The notes below the pieces were generated by a model, which had not been told where the DNA came from, did no database searches, and saw nothing but the letters and a program-made list of their open reading frames with translations. Of a stretch of DNA of 64,000 nt, positions 23,969 to 32,601 are shown one piece after another. Source of the DNA: Ruminococcus_C callidus (GTDB taxonomy: Bacteria; Bacillota; Clostridia; Oscillospirales; Ruminococcaceae); contig NZ_CP186925.1 of NCBI RefSeq assembly GCF_049562855.1, positions 1,302,001-1,366,000 of the forward strand, given 5' to 3'. Made by a program: the position numbers and the translations under genes. Each line of letters opens with the position of its first letter. Within the stretch, counting starts at the first letter, position 1.

Positions 23969-25405
23969 TTATGCATTTAGCATTTTGGTGACAATTTCCT
24001 TGACAATACCCGGATTTGCCTTGCCCTTAGATGCCTTCATACACTGACCGACCAGATAGCCCAGTGCATTGGTTTTTCCGTTTTTGTAATCGGTTACAGA
24101 CTTTTCGTTTTGAGCCAGTACGTCCTTTGCCAGCTGTTCCAAGAAGCCGGTGTCCGAATTCTGCTTCATGCCCTTTTCTTCGATAATGGCAAGCGGATCC
24201 TTATCTTCTTTTACAATTACAGCAAACACTTTCTTTGCAGAAGCGTTGGAGATAACGCCTTTTTCCACCTGCTCAATCAAAGAAGTCAGATGTTCTGGTG
24301 TCAGAGCTGTTTCTTCAATAGACTTTCCGGTTTCGTTGGTATACTTTGCAATATCTGCCAGAATCCAGTTGCTGATGCTCTTGGGCTTGCAGGTGCCCAG
24401 TGCAACGCAGGCATCGAACATCTTAGAACGAGAAATGTCTTCTGCAATCAGTGTGGCATCTGTCTGGGAAAGACCGAAGTCGAAAACATACCGCTGCAGC
24501 TTTACATTCGGCAATTCCGGAATACTTTCCTTCAGTGCCTGAATCTTTTCTTCCGGCACTACAATGGTCAGCAGATCCGGCTCCGGGAAATACCGGTAAT
24601 CCTGAGCATCTTCCTTTGAACGCATAACAATGCTCATACCCTTGACATCGTCCCAACGACGGGTTTCCTGTGCAATGGTACCGCCGGCTTCCAGAATTTC
24701 TATCTGGCGTTTTGCCTCATATTCGATGCCGCGAACAGCTGCACTGAAACTGTTGACATTTTTCATTTCACAGCGGGTACCAAATTCGGTTGCACCTTTT
24801 TCACGAACAGAAACATTGACATCGCAGCGAATGGAACCCTCCTGCATCTTGCAGTCTGAAATGTTCAGATACTGCAAAATTGATTTGATGGTTTCCAGAT
24901 ATGCCTTGGCTTCGGCACTGCTGCGAATATCCGGTTCGGATACGATTTCGATCAGCGGCACGCCGCAGCGGTTCAGGTCGACCAGGGAACCAGAGAAAGA
25001 CTCGTCATGCAGCAGCTTTCCGGCATCTTCTTCGATATGGATACGGGTTACGCCAATTCTCTTCATCTGTCCGTCTACCATAACGTCCAGATAACCCTTT
25101 CCGCAAAGCGGTACTTCTGCTTGAGAAATCTGGTATGCCTTCGGCAGATCCGGATAGAAGTAATTCTTTCTGTCCTGTTTGCAAACACCGTTGATCTGGC
25201 AGTGCATAGCATGTCCCATTTTGATTGCATATTCTACCACTTTTTCATTCAGTGTCGGCAATGTACCCGGCATGCCCATGCAGACAGGGCAAACCTGTGT
25301 GTTGACTTCCAGACCAAATGCGTTACGGCAGTTGCAGTAAATTTTAGATTTGGTATTCAGTTCTGCGTGGACTTCCAGTCCAACGACAATTTCATAATCT
25401 TTCAT
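23969..25405 (-). CDS. gatB: Aspartyl/glutamyl-tRNA amidotransferase subunit B
   Basis: A 478-residue tRNA-binding subunit of the GatCAB amidotransferase, which converts Glu-tRNA-Gln (and Asp-tRNA-Asn) to the amide form. The signature DYEIVVGLEVHAELNTKSKI, the zinc-site cysteines around KIYCNCRNAFGLEVNTQVCPVC, and DLNRCGVPLIEIVSEPDI are typical. The C-terminal Yqey-like tail (about 330-478) contacts the tRNA. ATG 25405 follows AGGAGG; the frame opens seven codons earlier. Last gene of ligA-gatC-gatA-gatB. Confidence 0.97.
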   Translation of the reverse strand: MKDYEIVVGLEVHAELNTKSKIYCNCRNAFGLEVNTQVCPVCMGMPGTLPTLNEKVVEYAIKMGHAMHCQINGVCKQDRKNYFYPDLPKAYQISQAEVPLCGKGYLDVMVDGQMKRIGVTRIHIEEDAGKLLHDESFSGSLVDLNRCGVPLIEIVSEPDIRSSAEAKAYLETIKSILQYLNISDCKMQEGSIRCDVNVSVREKGATEFGTRCEMKNVNSFSAAVRGIEYEAKRQIEILEAGGTIAQETRRWDDVKGMSIVMRSKEDAQDYRYFPEPDLLTIVVPEEKIQALKESIPELPNVKLQRYVFDFGLSQTDATLIAEDISRSKMFDACVALGTCKPKSISNWILADIAKYTNETGKSIEETALTPEHLTSLIEQVEKGVISNASAKKVFAVIVKEDKDPLAIIEEKGMKQNSDTGFLEQLAKDVLAQNEKSVTDYKNGKTNALGYLVGQCMKASKGKANPGIVKEIVTKMLNA

Positions 25406-25422
25406 TGATTTCTTCCTCCTGC

Positions 25423-26883
25423 TCAAAGGGTTTCTGCAATGGCGTGAAATCCGCCGACCAGCTGTTCATAACCATATGCTGCGTTCAGAATGGTCTGTTC
25501 TGCAAACTTGTTACCGATCAGCTGCATACCCAGCGGCAGACCGGAAGCAGACTTTCCGCAGGGAACACTGACAGCCGGCAGACCTGCAATGTTGACAGTG
25601 ACTGTGCAGACATCGCTGTAGTACATTTTCAACGGATCACCAATATTTTCACCGATCTTGAATGCGGCAGAAGGTGCAGTTGGTGTCAGAATTACATCAC
25701 AATCCTGAAATGCTGCTGCAAATTCCTGACCGATGCGACGCTGTACCAGTTTTGCTTTTTTATAGTACGCATCATAGAAACCGGAACTTAACACGAATGT
25801 GCCCAGCATAATCCGACGCTTTACTTCATCGCCAAAACCTTCACTTCTGGTCTTTTCATACATGTCTGTCAGACCATCATAATTTTCTGCACGGAAGCCA
25901 TACTTTACACCGTCAAATCTTGCCAGATTGGAAGAAGCTTCAGCAGAAGCAATGATGTAGTAAGTATTGATCGCATATTCTGTGCTGGGGAGAGAAATTT
26001 CCTTTACAGTAGCACCGTTCTGCTCCAGCAGCTGGATCGCAGCATGCACAGCAGTCTTGACTTCTGCATCGATACCCTCACCGAAATATTCTTTCGGAAC
26101 ACCGATACGCAGACCCTGTACGTTGCCGTTCAGATTGTCATACAGATTAGTGTATGTCCGATATGCAGAAGTGGCGTCCATGTTGTCATGTCCCTGAATC
26201 AGGCTTTGCAGCAGGGCAACATCTTTGACCGACTTTCCGAACGGACCGATCTGATCCAGAGAGGAAGCAAATGCCACCAGACCATAACGAGAAACGCTGC
26301 CGTAGGTCGGCTTCAGTCCTACAACACCGCAGAGGGAAGCAGGCTGACGAATCGATCCGCCGGTATCTGAACCCAGTGTGAGGATTGCTTCACCGGCAGC
26401 TACTGCTGCGGCACTGCCGCCAGACGAACCGCCTGGTACGCACTCCAGATTGTGCGGATTATGTGTAGTGTGGAAATAGGAAGTTTCCGTGGAAGAACCC
26501 ATGGCGAACTCGTCCATGTTCATCTTACCGGTGATCACCATTCCAGCTTCACGAACCGGCTGCATTACTGTTGCATCAAAAGGCGGCACATAGTTTCCAA
26601 GCATTTTGGAAGAACAGGTAGTACGAATTCCTTTAGTGGAAATGTTGTCTTTGATGCCAATTGGAATACCAGCCAGCGGGTGCAGTTCTTTTCCGGCAGC
26701 ACGTGCATCGTCTACTGCCTTTGCCCGATCCAGACAATCTTCGCAACGTGTTACATAGGCACCGACAGCAGATTCTTTTTCTTCGATACGTTCCAGAACG
26801 TCCTGCGTCAGTTCAACTGCACTGCATTCTTTTTTTTGCAGCATTGCAGACAGTTCTGCGGCATTTTTCTCATACAGCTTCAT
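25423..26883 (-). CDS. gatA: Aspartyl/glutamyl-tRNA amidotransferase subunit A
   Basis: A 486-residue amidase-signature enzyme that releases ammonia from glutamine for GatB. The Ser-cis-Ser-Lys triad is visible: the lysine in GIPIGIKDN (about residue 76) and the serines in GSDTGGSIRQPASLCGVVG (about 150-176). The glycine/serine-rich GGSSGGSAAAVAAGEA core precedes the latter. AAGGAGGAG precedes the start. It lies 17 bases before gatB and 13 after gatC. Full length. Confidence 0.97.
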   Translation of the reverse strand: MKLYEKNAAELSAMLQKKECSAVELTQDVLERIEEKESAVGAYVTRCEDCLDRAKAVDDARAAGKELHPLAGIPIGIKDNISTKGIRTTCSSKMLGNYVPPFDATVMQPVREAGMVITGKMNMDEFAMGSSTETSYFHTTHNPHNLECVPGGSSGGSAAAVAAGEAILTLGSDTGGSIRQPASLCGVVGLKPTYGSVSRYGLVAFASSLDQIGPFGKSVKDVALLQSLIQGHDNMDATSAYRTYTNLYDNLNGNVQGLRIGVPKEYFGEGIDAEVKTAVHAAIQLLEQNGATVKEISLPSTEYAINTYYIIASAEASSNLARFDGVKYGFRAENYDGLTDMYEKTRSEGFGDEVKRRIMLGTFVLSSGFYDAYYKKAKLVQRRIGQEFAAAFQDCDVILTPTAPSAAFKIGENIGDPLKMYYSDVCTVTVNIAGLPAVSVPCGKSASGLPLGMQLIGNKFAEQTILNAAYGYEQLVGGFHAIAETL

Positions 26884-26896
26884 GTGTATCTCCTCC

Positions 26897-27166
26897 TTAT
26901 TCTACCGTTTTCGGAACAACCAGACAGCCAGACTGTACCACTGGTGCATTTGCCAGCATTTCTTCACGGCGGAATTTATGTTCCACCGCAACATCTTCCC
27001 GCAATTTCATGGGGTGTTCTGCGTCCAGTGTCAGTTCGTCTTCCACGTCCGGCAGACGGTCTACCATATCTACAATGGCAGCCATATCTTTTTCAAACTT
27101 GTCCATTTTCTCCGGCTCGATATGCAGTCGGGAAAGTTTTGCAATATGTGCAATATCAATTTTCAT
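26897..27166 (-). CDS. gatC: Aspartyl/glutamyl-tRNA amidotransferase subunit C
   Basis: An 89-residue subunit that wraps around and stabilises the GatA-GatB complex. IAHIAKLSRLHIEPEKMDKF at the N-terminus and LREDVAVEHKFRREEMLANAP near the C-terminus are the standard GatC blocks. Start at ATG 27166 after GAAAGGA; an upstream in-frame start six codons earlier lacks a ribosome site. It lies 33 bases after ligA. Confidence 0.95.
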   Translation of the reverse strand: MKIDIAHIAKLSRLHIEPEKMDKFEKDMAAIVDMVDRLPDVEDELTLDAEHPMKLREDVAVEHKFRREEMLANAPVVQSGCLVVPKTVE

Positions 27167-27199
27167 GGTTATCGTTCCTTTCACAGAGCACGCAAGAAT

Positions 27200-29203
27200 C
27201 TATTTTGTTTCTGCGTTCTCCAAAATTTTCTGACGAAATTCTTCTTCGCTAAGAACCGGAATACCCAGTTCGTTTGCCTTGTCCAACTTGCTGCCGGCGG
27301 CTTCTCCTGCCACCACAAAAGTTGTCTTTTTCGAAACACTGCCGCTGACTTTTCCGCCGTAACGCAGCACCAATTCTTTGGCTTCACTGCGTTTCATAGT
27401 AGAAAGCGTTCCGGTCAGTACAAAGGTCATACCGGCAAAGCGATGATCTTCTACCACCGTTCCGTGGTAGGTCATATTACAGCCTGCTTCCCGCAGGTGT
27501 GTAATCAGTTGAAGCATATGCGGCTCTGACAGTGCTTTTACGACACTTTCTGCCATGGTTTCTCCGAAACCGTCAATTTCCTGTATTTCCTCTGCCGTTG
27601 CGTGCAGCAGTGCGTCCATAGTTGGAAATCGTTCACAGAGCAATTTTGCCGCACGGGAACCAATGCCGCGAATACCCAGTGCGAACACCAGACGATCCAA
27701 AGAATTTTCTTTAGAAGCGGCAATGGCACGAACCAGATTTTCCGCAGATTTTTCTGCAAAGCGTTCCAGTTCGGTCAGTTCCTTTTTTGTTAGTGAATAC
27801 AAGTCTGCCACAGAATGCACCAGACCATTTTCCTGCAAGGCAGCCAGATTCTGCGGTCCCAGTCCGTCGATGTTCATGGCATCTTTGGAAACGAAATGGA
27901 TCATGCGTTTCATCAACTGTGCCGGACAATCTGGATTCGGGCAGCGAATGGCAGCTTCTTCCGGATCGCGTACTGCCTGCGTATGACACACCGGACAAGC
28001 ATTGGGCAGCTGATACGGTAAAGCTCCTTCTGCATGACACTTGACACGAAGTACTTCCGGAATGATCTCCCCTGCCTTACGAACCACAATGGTATCACCC
28101 AGACGAATATCTCGTTCGGTGATAAAATCCTGATTGTGCAGAGTGGCACGTGCTACTTCGGTTCCGGCAAGTTGTACCGGATCGAAAATTGCCACTGGTG
28201 TAATCACACCGGTTCTCCCTACACTCAACTGTATTTCCCGCAGTGTGGTTTCTTTTTCTTCTGGCGGGAACTTGAAAGCGGCTGCCCACTTCGGGACTTT
28301 TGAAGTCGCTCCCATTTCTTCTCGCTGTGCAAAGGAATTCACTTTGACAACTACGCCGTCTGTGTCATAGGCGTAATGCAGCTTGGCTTCACCGATTGCA
28401 GCAATTTCCGCACGAATTTCCTCTGCGGTTCGTAAAGGTTTGCTGTGTGGAATAACTGTAGGGAAGCCTAACTTCCGGAGATACTCTAACGATTCAATGT
28501 GTTCTGAAAGAATTTCTCCGTCGATCTGCTGGATGTTGAAAATCCAGATATCCAGACTGCGTTGTGCAGTGACTACGGCGTTTTTCTGCCGCAGTGAACC
28601 AGCGGCTGCGTTGCGGGGATTTTTTGCCGGTGTTTCTCCGTTCAGTTCCTGTTGCTCCACTAATGCAGCGAAACTTTTTCGCGGCATATATACTTCGCCG
28701 CGGACTTCCAGAAATGCCGGAGCGTGTTCCAGCTTCTTGGGAATGTTGGCAATCGTCATGAGATTTGCTGTTACATCTTCCCCTACAAAGCCGTCCCCGC
28801 GGGTGGAACCACGAGTGAATACGCCATTGGTATATTCCAGCGATACGGATAATCCGTCGATTTTCGGCTCTACGCTGAACTCTGGATTCTCCAGTTCCTC
28901 CTGACACTTTTGTACAAAAGCGTTCATTTCTTCATAGGAAAATACGTCCTGCAAGCTCATCATCTGTACGGTGTGCGGCACCTTTTCAAATGTGCGGGAC
29001 GCTGTTCCGCCAACGTGTTTGGTTGGCGAATCGGCTGCGGCAAACTGAGGATACTGCTGCTCCAATGTTTCCAGTTCCCGTAGAAGCATATCGTATTCAT
29101 AGTCTGTTACAGACGGGGCATCCTGTACATAATATTCTTCGTTATAGCGTTCCAGCCGCTGTTGTAATTCCGCCATACGCTGTTTTGCTGTTGCTTCGTC
29201 CAT
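27200..29203 (-). CDS. ligA: NAD-dependent DNA ligase
   Basis: A 667-residue ligase joining Okazaki fragments and repair nicks with NAD as adenylate donor. The adenylated lysine is in the KIDG motif (VEPKIDGLSVSLEY, about residue 113). The four-cysteine zinc finger is CPVCHTQAV...CPNPDC (about 400-425). Helix-hairpin-helix repeats and a C-terminal BRCT domain (about 590-667) follow. ATG 29203 follows AAGGAGTG; 26 further in-frame codons upstream cross the promoter leader and are not used. First gene of the ligA-gatCAB operon. Confidence 0.97.
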   Translation of the reverse strand: MDEATAKQRMAELQQRLERYNEEYYVQDAPSVTDYEYDMLLRELETLEQQYPQFAAADSPTKHVGGTASRTFEKVPHTVQMMSLQDVFSYEEMNAFVQKCQEELENPEFSVEPKIDGLSVSLEYTNGVFTRGSTRGDGFVGEDVTANLMTIANIPKKLEHAPAFLEVRGEVYMPRKSFAALVEQQELNGETPAKNPRNAAAGSLRQKNAVVTAQRSLDIWIFNIQQIDGEILSEHIESLEYLRKLGFPTVIPHSKPLRTAEEIRAEIAAIGEAKLHYAYDTDGVVVKVNSFAQREEMGATSKVPKWAAAFKFPPEEKETTLREIQLSVGRTGVITPVAIFDPVQLAGTEVARATLHNQDFITERDIRLGDTIVVRKAGEIIPEVLRVKCHAEGALPYQLPNACPVCHTQAVRDPEEAAIRCPNPDCPAQLMKRMIHFVSKDAMNIDGLGPQNLAALQENGLVHSVADLYSLTKKELTELERFAEKSAENLVRAIAASKENSLDRLVFALGIRGIGSRAAKLLCERFPTMDALLHATAEEIQEIDGFGETMAESVVKALSEPHMLQLITHLREAGCNMTYHGTVVEDHRFAGMTFVLTGTLSTMKRSEAKELVLRYGGKVSGSVSKKTTFVVAGEAAGSKLDKANELGIPVLSEEEFRQKILENAETK

Positions 29204-29223
29204 TCGGTCACACTCCTTGTGTG

Positions 29224-29257
29224 GCAGAGCCACAGAAAGCGGCTCTGCATTTTTTTT
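29224..29257. other. Leader hairpin of ligA; reads as a terminator on the plus strand
   Basis: GCAGAGCC (29224-29231) pairs perfectly with GGCTCTGC (29241-29248), followed on the plus strand by ATTTTTTTT. In the ligA message it is a 5' leader hairpin just upstream of the ribosome site. As a terminator it would face antisense transcription, although no plus-strand gene lies nearby. The same layout occurs at 1814-1837. Confidence 0.6.
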
Positions 29258-29269
29258 GGCACACAATTT

Positions 29270-29278
29270 ATTATACCA
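29270..29278 (-). promoter_or_regulatory. Extended -10 promoter of the ligA-gat operon
   Basis: On the minus strand, TGGTATAAT; no good -35 at 17 bases. Start of transcription near 29263, leader about 60 bases. Confidence 0.6.
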
Positions 29279-29322
29279 CAAAAACGCGTCATATGCTAGA
29301 CCTTTTACAAATATTTCATGCT

Positions 29323-30003
29323 TTATTCTCTGAAATCCTGTTTTTCGCCAGAATCCAACGTGCTTTCAAATTCCATGTAGGAATCCGGCACGGTTCCGAC
29401 AATTAAAGTTTCCGAGAGAAGACATGCATAGGTGGTTTTTGTTGTGGTCTGTGCGAAGGGAATGGCTGTCTGTACTTCCGCAGTTACCTCTGCTCGTATG
29501 GTGTGGCAAGTTTGGTTGATGCCGGCAGATTCTATTGTACTGATGAGTTTCACGGAAGCATGCCCTACCGGCAGAAGCCGCACAGAAACGTGCGGACCCC
29601 GTCCGGCAAAAATCCAGACTCCAGATGCAGTTCCCAGAGAAACCTCAAGTTCTGCATCACGGCACTGCTCCAAGTGCTGCTGTACGTTGCGGTAGATTGC
29701 AGATTGCAGCCGATTGATCTGGTCTGTTCGGGTTTCCATTGTAGTGACATTGCCGGCGGCATCGTATGTCAGTTCAGCAAAGCTGACATTTTTCATCTGT
29801 TGATCTTGCAACACTTCTGCAATGCTGTCTGCCATTAGTCCGGCGGTAAACTGTTTGGTTTCGCTTTCACAAACTGCACAGAGATTGGGACGGATCGCAT
29901 GGTCTATGCGAAGCAGAAATGCCAGCAGTAAGCATATAGCCGTTCCAAAAAGGAGCAGGGAACGGATATGAGTACGGCGTTTCCGGTAAACTTGTTTTCG
30001 CAT
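29323..30003 (-). CDS. yunB: Sporulation protein YunB
   Basis: A 226-residue protein with a basic N-terminus, one membrane helix at about residues 14-31 (SLLLFGTAICLLLAFLLRI) and an outer domain. Motifs such as AIRPNLCAVCESETKQF, MADSIAEVLQDQQMKNVSF and LLPVGHASVKLISTIESAGINQT fit the YunB family, which is made under mother-cell control during sporulation in Bacillus and is linked to YabP/SpoIV functions there. ATG 30003 follows AAAGGGG. A palindromic repeat separates it from the upstream gene. Together with ylmC it indicates a spore-forming lineage. Confidence 0.85.
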   Translation of the reverse strand: MRKQVYRKRRTHIRSLLLFGTAICLLLAFLLRIDHAIRPNLCAVCESETKQFTAGLMADSIAEVLQDQQMKNVSFAELTYDAAGNVTTMETRTDQINRLQSAIYRNVQQHLEQCRDAELEVSLGTASGVWIFAGRGPHVSVRLLPVGHASVKLISTIESAGINQTCHTIRAEVTAEVQTAIPFAQTTTKTTYACLLSETLIVGTVPDSYMEFESTLDSGEKQDFRE

Positions 30004-30077
30004 GTGAGAAACCCCTTTGAAATAAGGAACGGGCGACAAAACTGCCGCCCGTTTGCCTGTACGCGTTGGATAAGATC

Positions 30078-30138
30078 AAAGGCAACACCACATAAAAATT
30101 GTGCAAAGCCCTTAGGCGAGCTCTGGGCGGTGTTGTCT
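30078..30138. repeat. Dispersed palindromic repeat, copy 7
   Basis: Begins AAAGGCAACACCACATAAAA and ends GAGCTCTGGGCGGTGTTGTC. The CTTA..GAGCTCTG..CGGTGTTG part aligns with copies 2, 3 and 5. It sits between the 255-residue unknown and yunB. Confidence 0.7.
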
Positions 30139-30140
30139 GT

Positions 30141-30908
30141 TTATTCCAATGTAGAATTTTCGTCGTTTTCTGTTAGTTCATTGCAGCCGCAGCACTTCTC
30201 TTTGGGAATGGTGTCCAGTGCCGACGGTGAAAATTCTTCTGCCGGAAACCGAATCTTGTCAAAAACAGCACAGGGAGATTCGGTGTCGGTATGACATTCC
30301 TTTGCGGGAATGGTGTACTCATACGTGGGCACCAGAATGGTTACGGGACGAAAAACTTCTACAACCGAGAAAAGTCCCAGCGTCATAATAACTGTGCGAA
30401 CTGGTGTTGTGCCGTCAGAGCCGCAAACAGAACCAATTCTGGCTTCCAATGCGATAGGAGCAACGACCTGTACAGCTGCTGTGGGCAGATTTACAGTTTC
30501 ACAGCAGGCATTGGTATCTCCCAGCTGTTCTTCGCTGCTGAAAAATGTCTGAGTGTTGCTTTCACCGCCGTAGAGAATCGCATTTTTGCTGGCATAGGCT
30601 GTTCCGGTCAGGAGCACAGGACTGCTGCATGCCCGTTCATATGCCATGAATTCTATCCGAAACGTATAGGTCAAGTCAATAGAATAGAACCCGCGGTTGA
30701 ACGGTACTGGTTCAATATTCATGCAGATGTCGGACACACGAACGCACCGGCTTTTGACCATTGTAATATTCTCCGGCAGTGCTCCTCCGTCCATGAGAAT
30801 CTGGATATTTGAGAAACAATCTCTGTCGCTGCAGCTGTCAAACACGCGGTTGACTTTGATCGGAACTGTATTTGCACACGATTCCGGCAAAGAATGATGC
30901 TGGTTCAT
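30141..30908 (-). CDS. Uncharacterised clostridial protein with conserved cysteines
   Basis: A 255-residue soluble-looking protein without signal peptide or membrane helix. It starts MNQHHSLPESC and soon contains KVNRVFDSCSDRDCFSNIQI. I associate this Cys-rich opening with uncharacterised clostridial proteins near sporulation genes, without a named function. Eleven to twelve cysteines are spread through the chain (CVRVSDIC, CCETV, KEKCCGCNE). The middle is beta-rich in character (YSIDLTYTFRIEFMAYERA). ATG 30908 follows AAAGGAGG; 98 further in-frame codons upstream cross a terminator and are not used. It lies upstream of yunB on the same strand. A spore-envelope role is a guess from context. 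Confidence 0.7.
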   Translation of the reverse strand: MNQHHSLPESCANTVPIKVNRVFDSCSDRDCFSNIQILMDGGALPENITMVKSRCVRVSDICMNIEPVPFNRGFYSIDLTYTFRIEFMAYERACSSPVLLTGTAYASKNAILYGGESNTQTFFSSEEQLGDTNACCETVNLPTAAVQVVAPIALEARIGSVCGSDGTTPVRTVIMTLGLFSVVEVFRPVTILVPTYEYTIPAKECHTDTESPCAVFDKIRFPAEEFSPSALDTIPKEKCCGCNELTENDENSTLE

Positions 30909-30993
30909 AGCGAAACCTCCTTTTATCACTGTCAAGCATGATAAATGCTTCTCTACAGTGTATTCAGGAGTTCTCCCATTTGTGACTATCCGT

Positions 30994-31029
30994 CCAAAAA
31001 ATAACCGCACAGGATTTGTCCTGCACGGC
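30994..31029 (-). terminator. Terminator of the histidine operon
   Basis: On the minus strand, an 11-bp stem with G-T pairs (31019-31029 with 31004-31014), loop CAAA, followed by TATTTTTT. It lies 90 bases past the hisI stop. The rest of 30909-31119 shows nothing I can name. Confidence 0.75.
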
Positions 31030-31119
31030 ATTTTTCGACTTGGATTAAGAAAGAGCCTGTTCTGACAGATTTGTATGCATATCTTATATATGCAGCTATA
31101 TGTAGCGTTTTCTAAAATG

Positions 31120-31467
31120 TCAGTCTTCTTCGCTTTGGTACATTTCATTGAAAAAGCAGCTGTATGAGCCGGTATGGCATGCCACACCGGTCTGCTTGAC
31201 ATTCAGCAAAAGCGTATCATTGTCGCAGTCGCTGTAAATAGAAATGACTTTCTGTAAGTGCCCGCTGGTGGCACCCTTGTTCCAAAGTTCCTGTCTGGAA
31301 CGGCTCCAGTACCATGTGTATCCGGTTTCCAGTGTTTTCCGTAAGCTTTCCCGATTCATGTATGCCAGCATCAGTACGGTTTTAGTATCCACATCAAATG
31401 CGATTGCCGGAATCAGTTCACCTTTCTGGAAATATTTGTCCAGATCGTTGATGTCAATTTTTATCAT
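31120..31467 (-). CDS. hisI: Phosphoribosyl-AMP cyclohydrolase
   Basis: A 115-residue enzyme opening the purine ring of phosphoribosyl-AMP, the third step of histidine synthesis. The family core LAYMNRESLRKTLETGYTWYWSRSRQELW and the metal-binding CDNDTLLL...GVACHTGSYSCFF are intact. It is the cyclohydrolase alone; the phosphoribosyl-ATP pyrophosphatase (HisE) domain often fused behind it is absent. Its start lies inside the end of the SdpI-like gene (14-base overlap). Last gene of the histidine operon. Confidence 0.95.
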   Translation of the reverse strand: MIKIDINDLDKYFQKGELIPAIAFDVDTKTVLMLAYMNRESLRKTLETGYTWYWSRSRQELWNKGATSGHLQKVISIYSDCDNDTLLLNVKQTGVACHTGSYSCFFNEMYQSEED

Positions 31468-31819
31468 GTGAAGTGTTCTCCCTTTTTAATTTGGCTTCTA
31501 CAAAAGGAATTGTCAGCAGAAGTACAAGTGTCTGTACGCTAATCATTCCCGGTATCAAAATGGCGGCAATTTTTTTGGAAAAGAACAGACAGCTAAAACT
31601 AATAATCGCAGAAAGAATCAGCGAAACTGTTCCGATCATCAGCCAAAGCTTGCCGCAATACTGATTGGCAAGTTTCCATGTATCTGCATTTTTCGTTGCA
31701 TTTGTGGTGCGATAGCCAATCCAGCTATTGATTTTCTTTGGTGTGTGGTATCGCATGCACCAGCCACCTATCAGTTGAATAATAGGAATACAAAGTACGC
31801 AGAAAATGAGAAAAATCAT
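31454..31819 (-). CDS. SdpI-like small membrane protein
   Basis: A 121-residue protein with three to four hydrophobic segments (about 1-20, 57-77, 82-103). The first loop has the pattern INSWIGYRTTNATKNADTWKLANQYCGKLW, typical of the SdpI/DUF-type family, whose Bacillus member gives immunity to the SdpC killing factor. Many relatives are uncharacterised. It sits between hisF and hisI and overlaps hisI by 14 bases. A role in histidine synthesis is not known and its presence may be incidental. Confidence 0.75.
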   Translation of the reverse strand: MIFLIFCVLCIPIIQLIGGWCMRYHTPKKINSWIGYRTTNATKNADTWKLANQYCGKLWLMIGTVSLILSAIISFSCLFFSKKIAAILIPGMISVQTLVLLLTIPFVEAKLKRENTSHDKN

Positions 31820-31842
31820 AGTGCAATGTTCTCCTCAAATCG

Positions 31843-32598
31843 TTATCGCATAGGAATTCCCTTTGCACGGCAGTCTGCCTTGACTTCCTGTACAGTCAGT
31901 TCGCGGAAATGGAACAACGATGCTGCCAGTGCTGCGGAACAACCAGTTTTCAGAAATGCTTCTGCAAAGTCGGACAACTTTCCGGCACCGCCGCTGGCAA
32001 TAACCGGAATTTGTACAGCATCACAAACCGCCTTCAGCATTGGTAAATCAAATCCGCCGCGAACACCGTCTGTGTCAATGGAGTTCAGGCAGATTTCTCC
32101 GGCACCCAGCTGTTCGCACTGTTTTACCCAGTCGATCAAATCCAAGTGCATGTCTACACGGCCACCGTTAATGAAAACTGTCCATTGATTTTCGCCGACT
32201 TTCTTGGCATCAATTCCCACGCAAATGCACTGGCAGCCGAAAATGTCTGCCCCGTCTTTGATAAGCTGAGGATTTTGCACTGCCTGTGAATTGACAGAAA
32301 CTTTATCTGCACCGGCACGGAGTGTTTCACGAATGTCATCGACGGTTTTAATGCCGCCGCCAACGGTCAGCGGAACGAAAACTTTTTTTGCTGTTTCCCG
32401 TACCACGTCCAGCATCACGCCTCTGCCCTCGTAAGACGCAGTAATATCGTAAAAGACAATTTCATCTGCACCCTGTTGGTTATAGGCGTAGGCACATTCT
32501 ACCGGATCGCCAACATCTTTGATTCCCTCAAAGTTTACACCTTTGACCACTTTTCCGTTTCGCACGTCCAGACAAGGAATAATTCGTTTTGCCAGCAT
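31843..32598 (-). CDS. hisF: Imidazole glycerol phosphate synthase, cyclase subunit
   Basis: A 251-residue beta/alpha barrel that, with HisH, uses ammonia to make imidazole glycerol phosphate and AICAR. The catalytic aspartates are in RIIPCLDVRNGKVVKGVNFEG (first) and in LNSIDTDGVRGGFDL (second). Internal half-barrel symmetry with HisA is expected and visible (VGGGIKTVDDI, ASGGAGKLSDF). It starts four bases after the hisA stop. Full length. Confidence 0.97.
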   Translation of the reverse strand: MLAKRIIPCLDVRNGKVVKGVNFEGIKDVGDPVECAYAYNQQGADEIVFYDITASYEGRGVMLDVVRETAKKVFVPLTVGGGIKTVDDIRETLRAGADKVSVNSQAVQNPQLIKDGADIFGCQCICVGIDAKKVGENQWTVFINGGRVDMHLDLIDWVKQCEQLGAGEICLNSIDTDGVRGGFDLPMLKAVCDAVQIPVIASGGAGKLSDFAEAFLKTGCSAALAASLFHFRELTVQEVKADCRAKGIPMR

Positions 32599-32601
32599 AT
32601 G

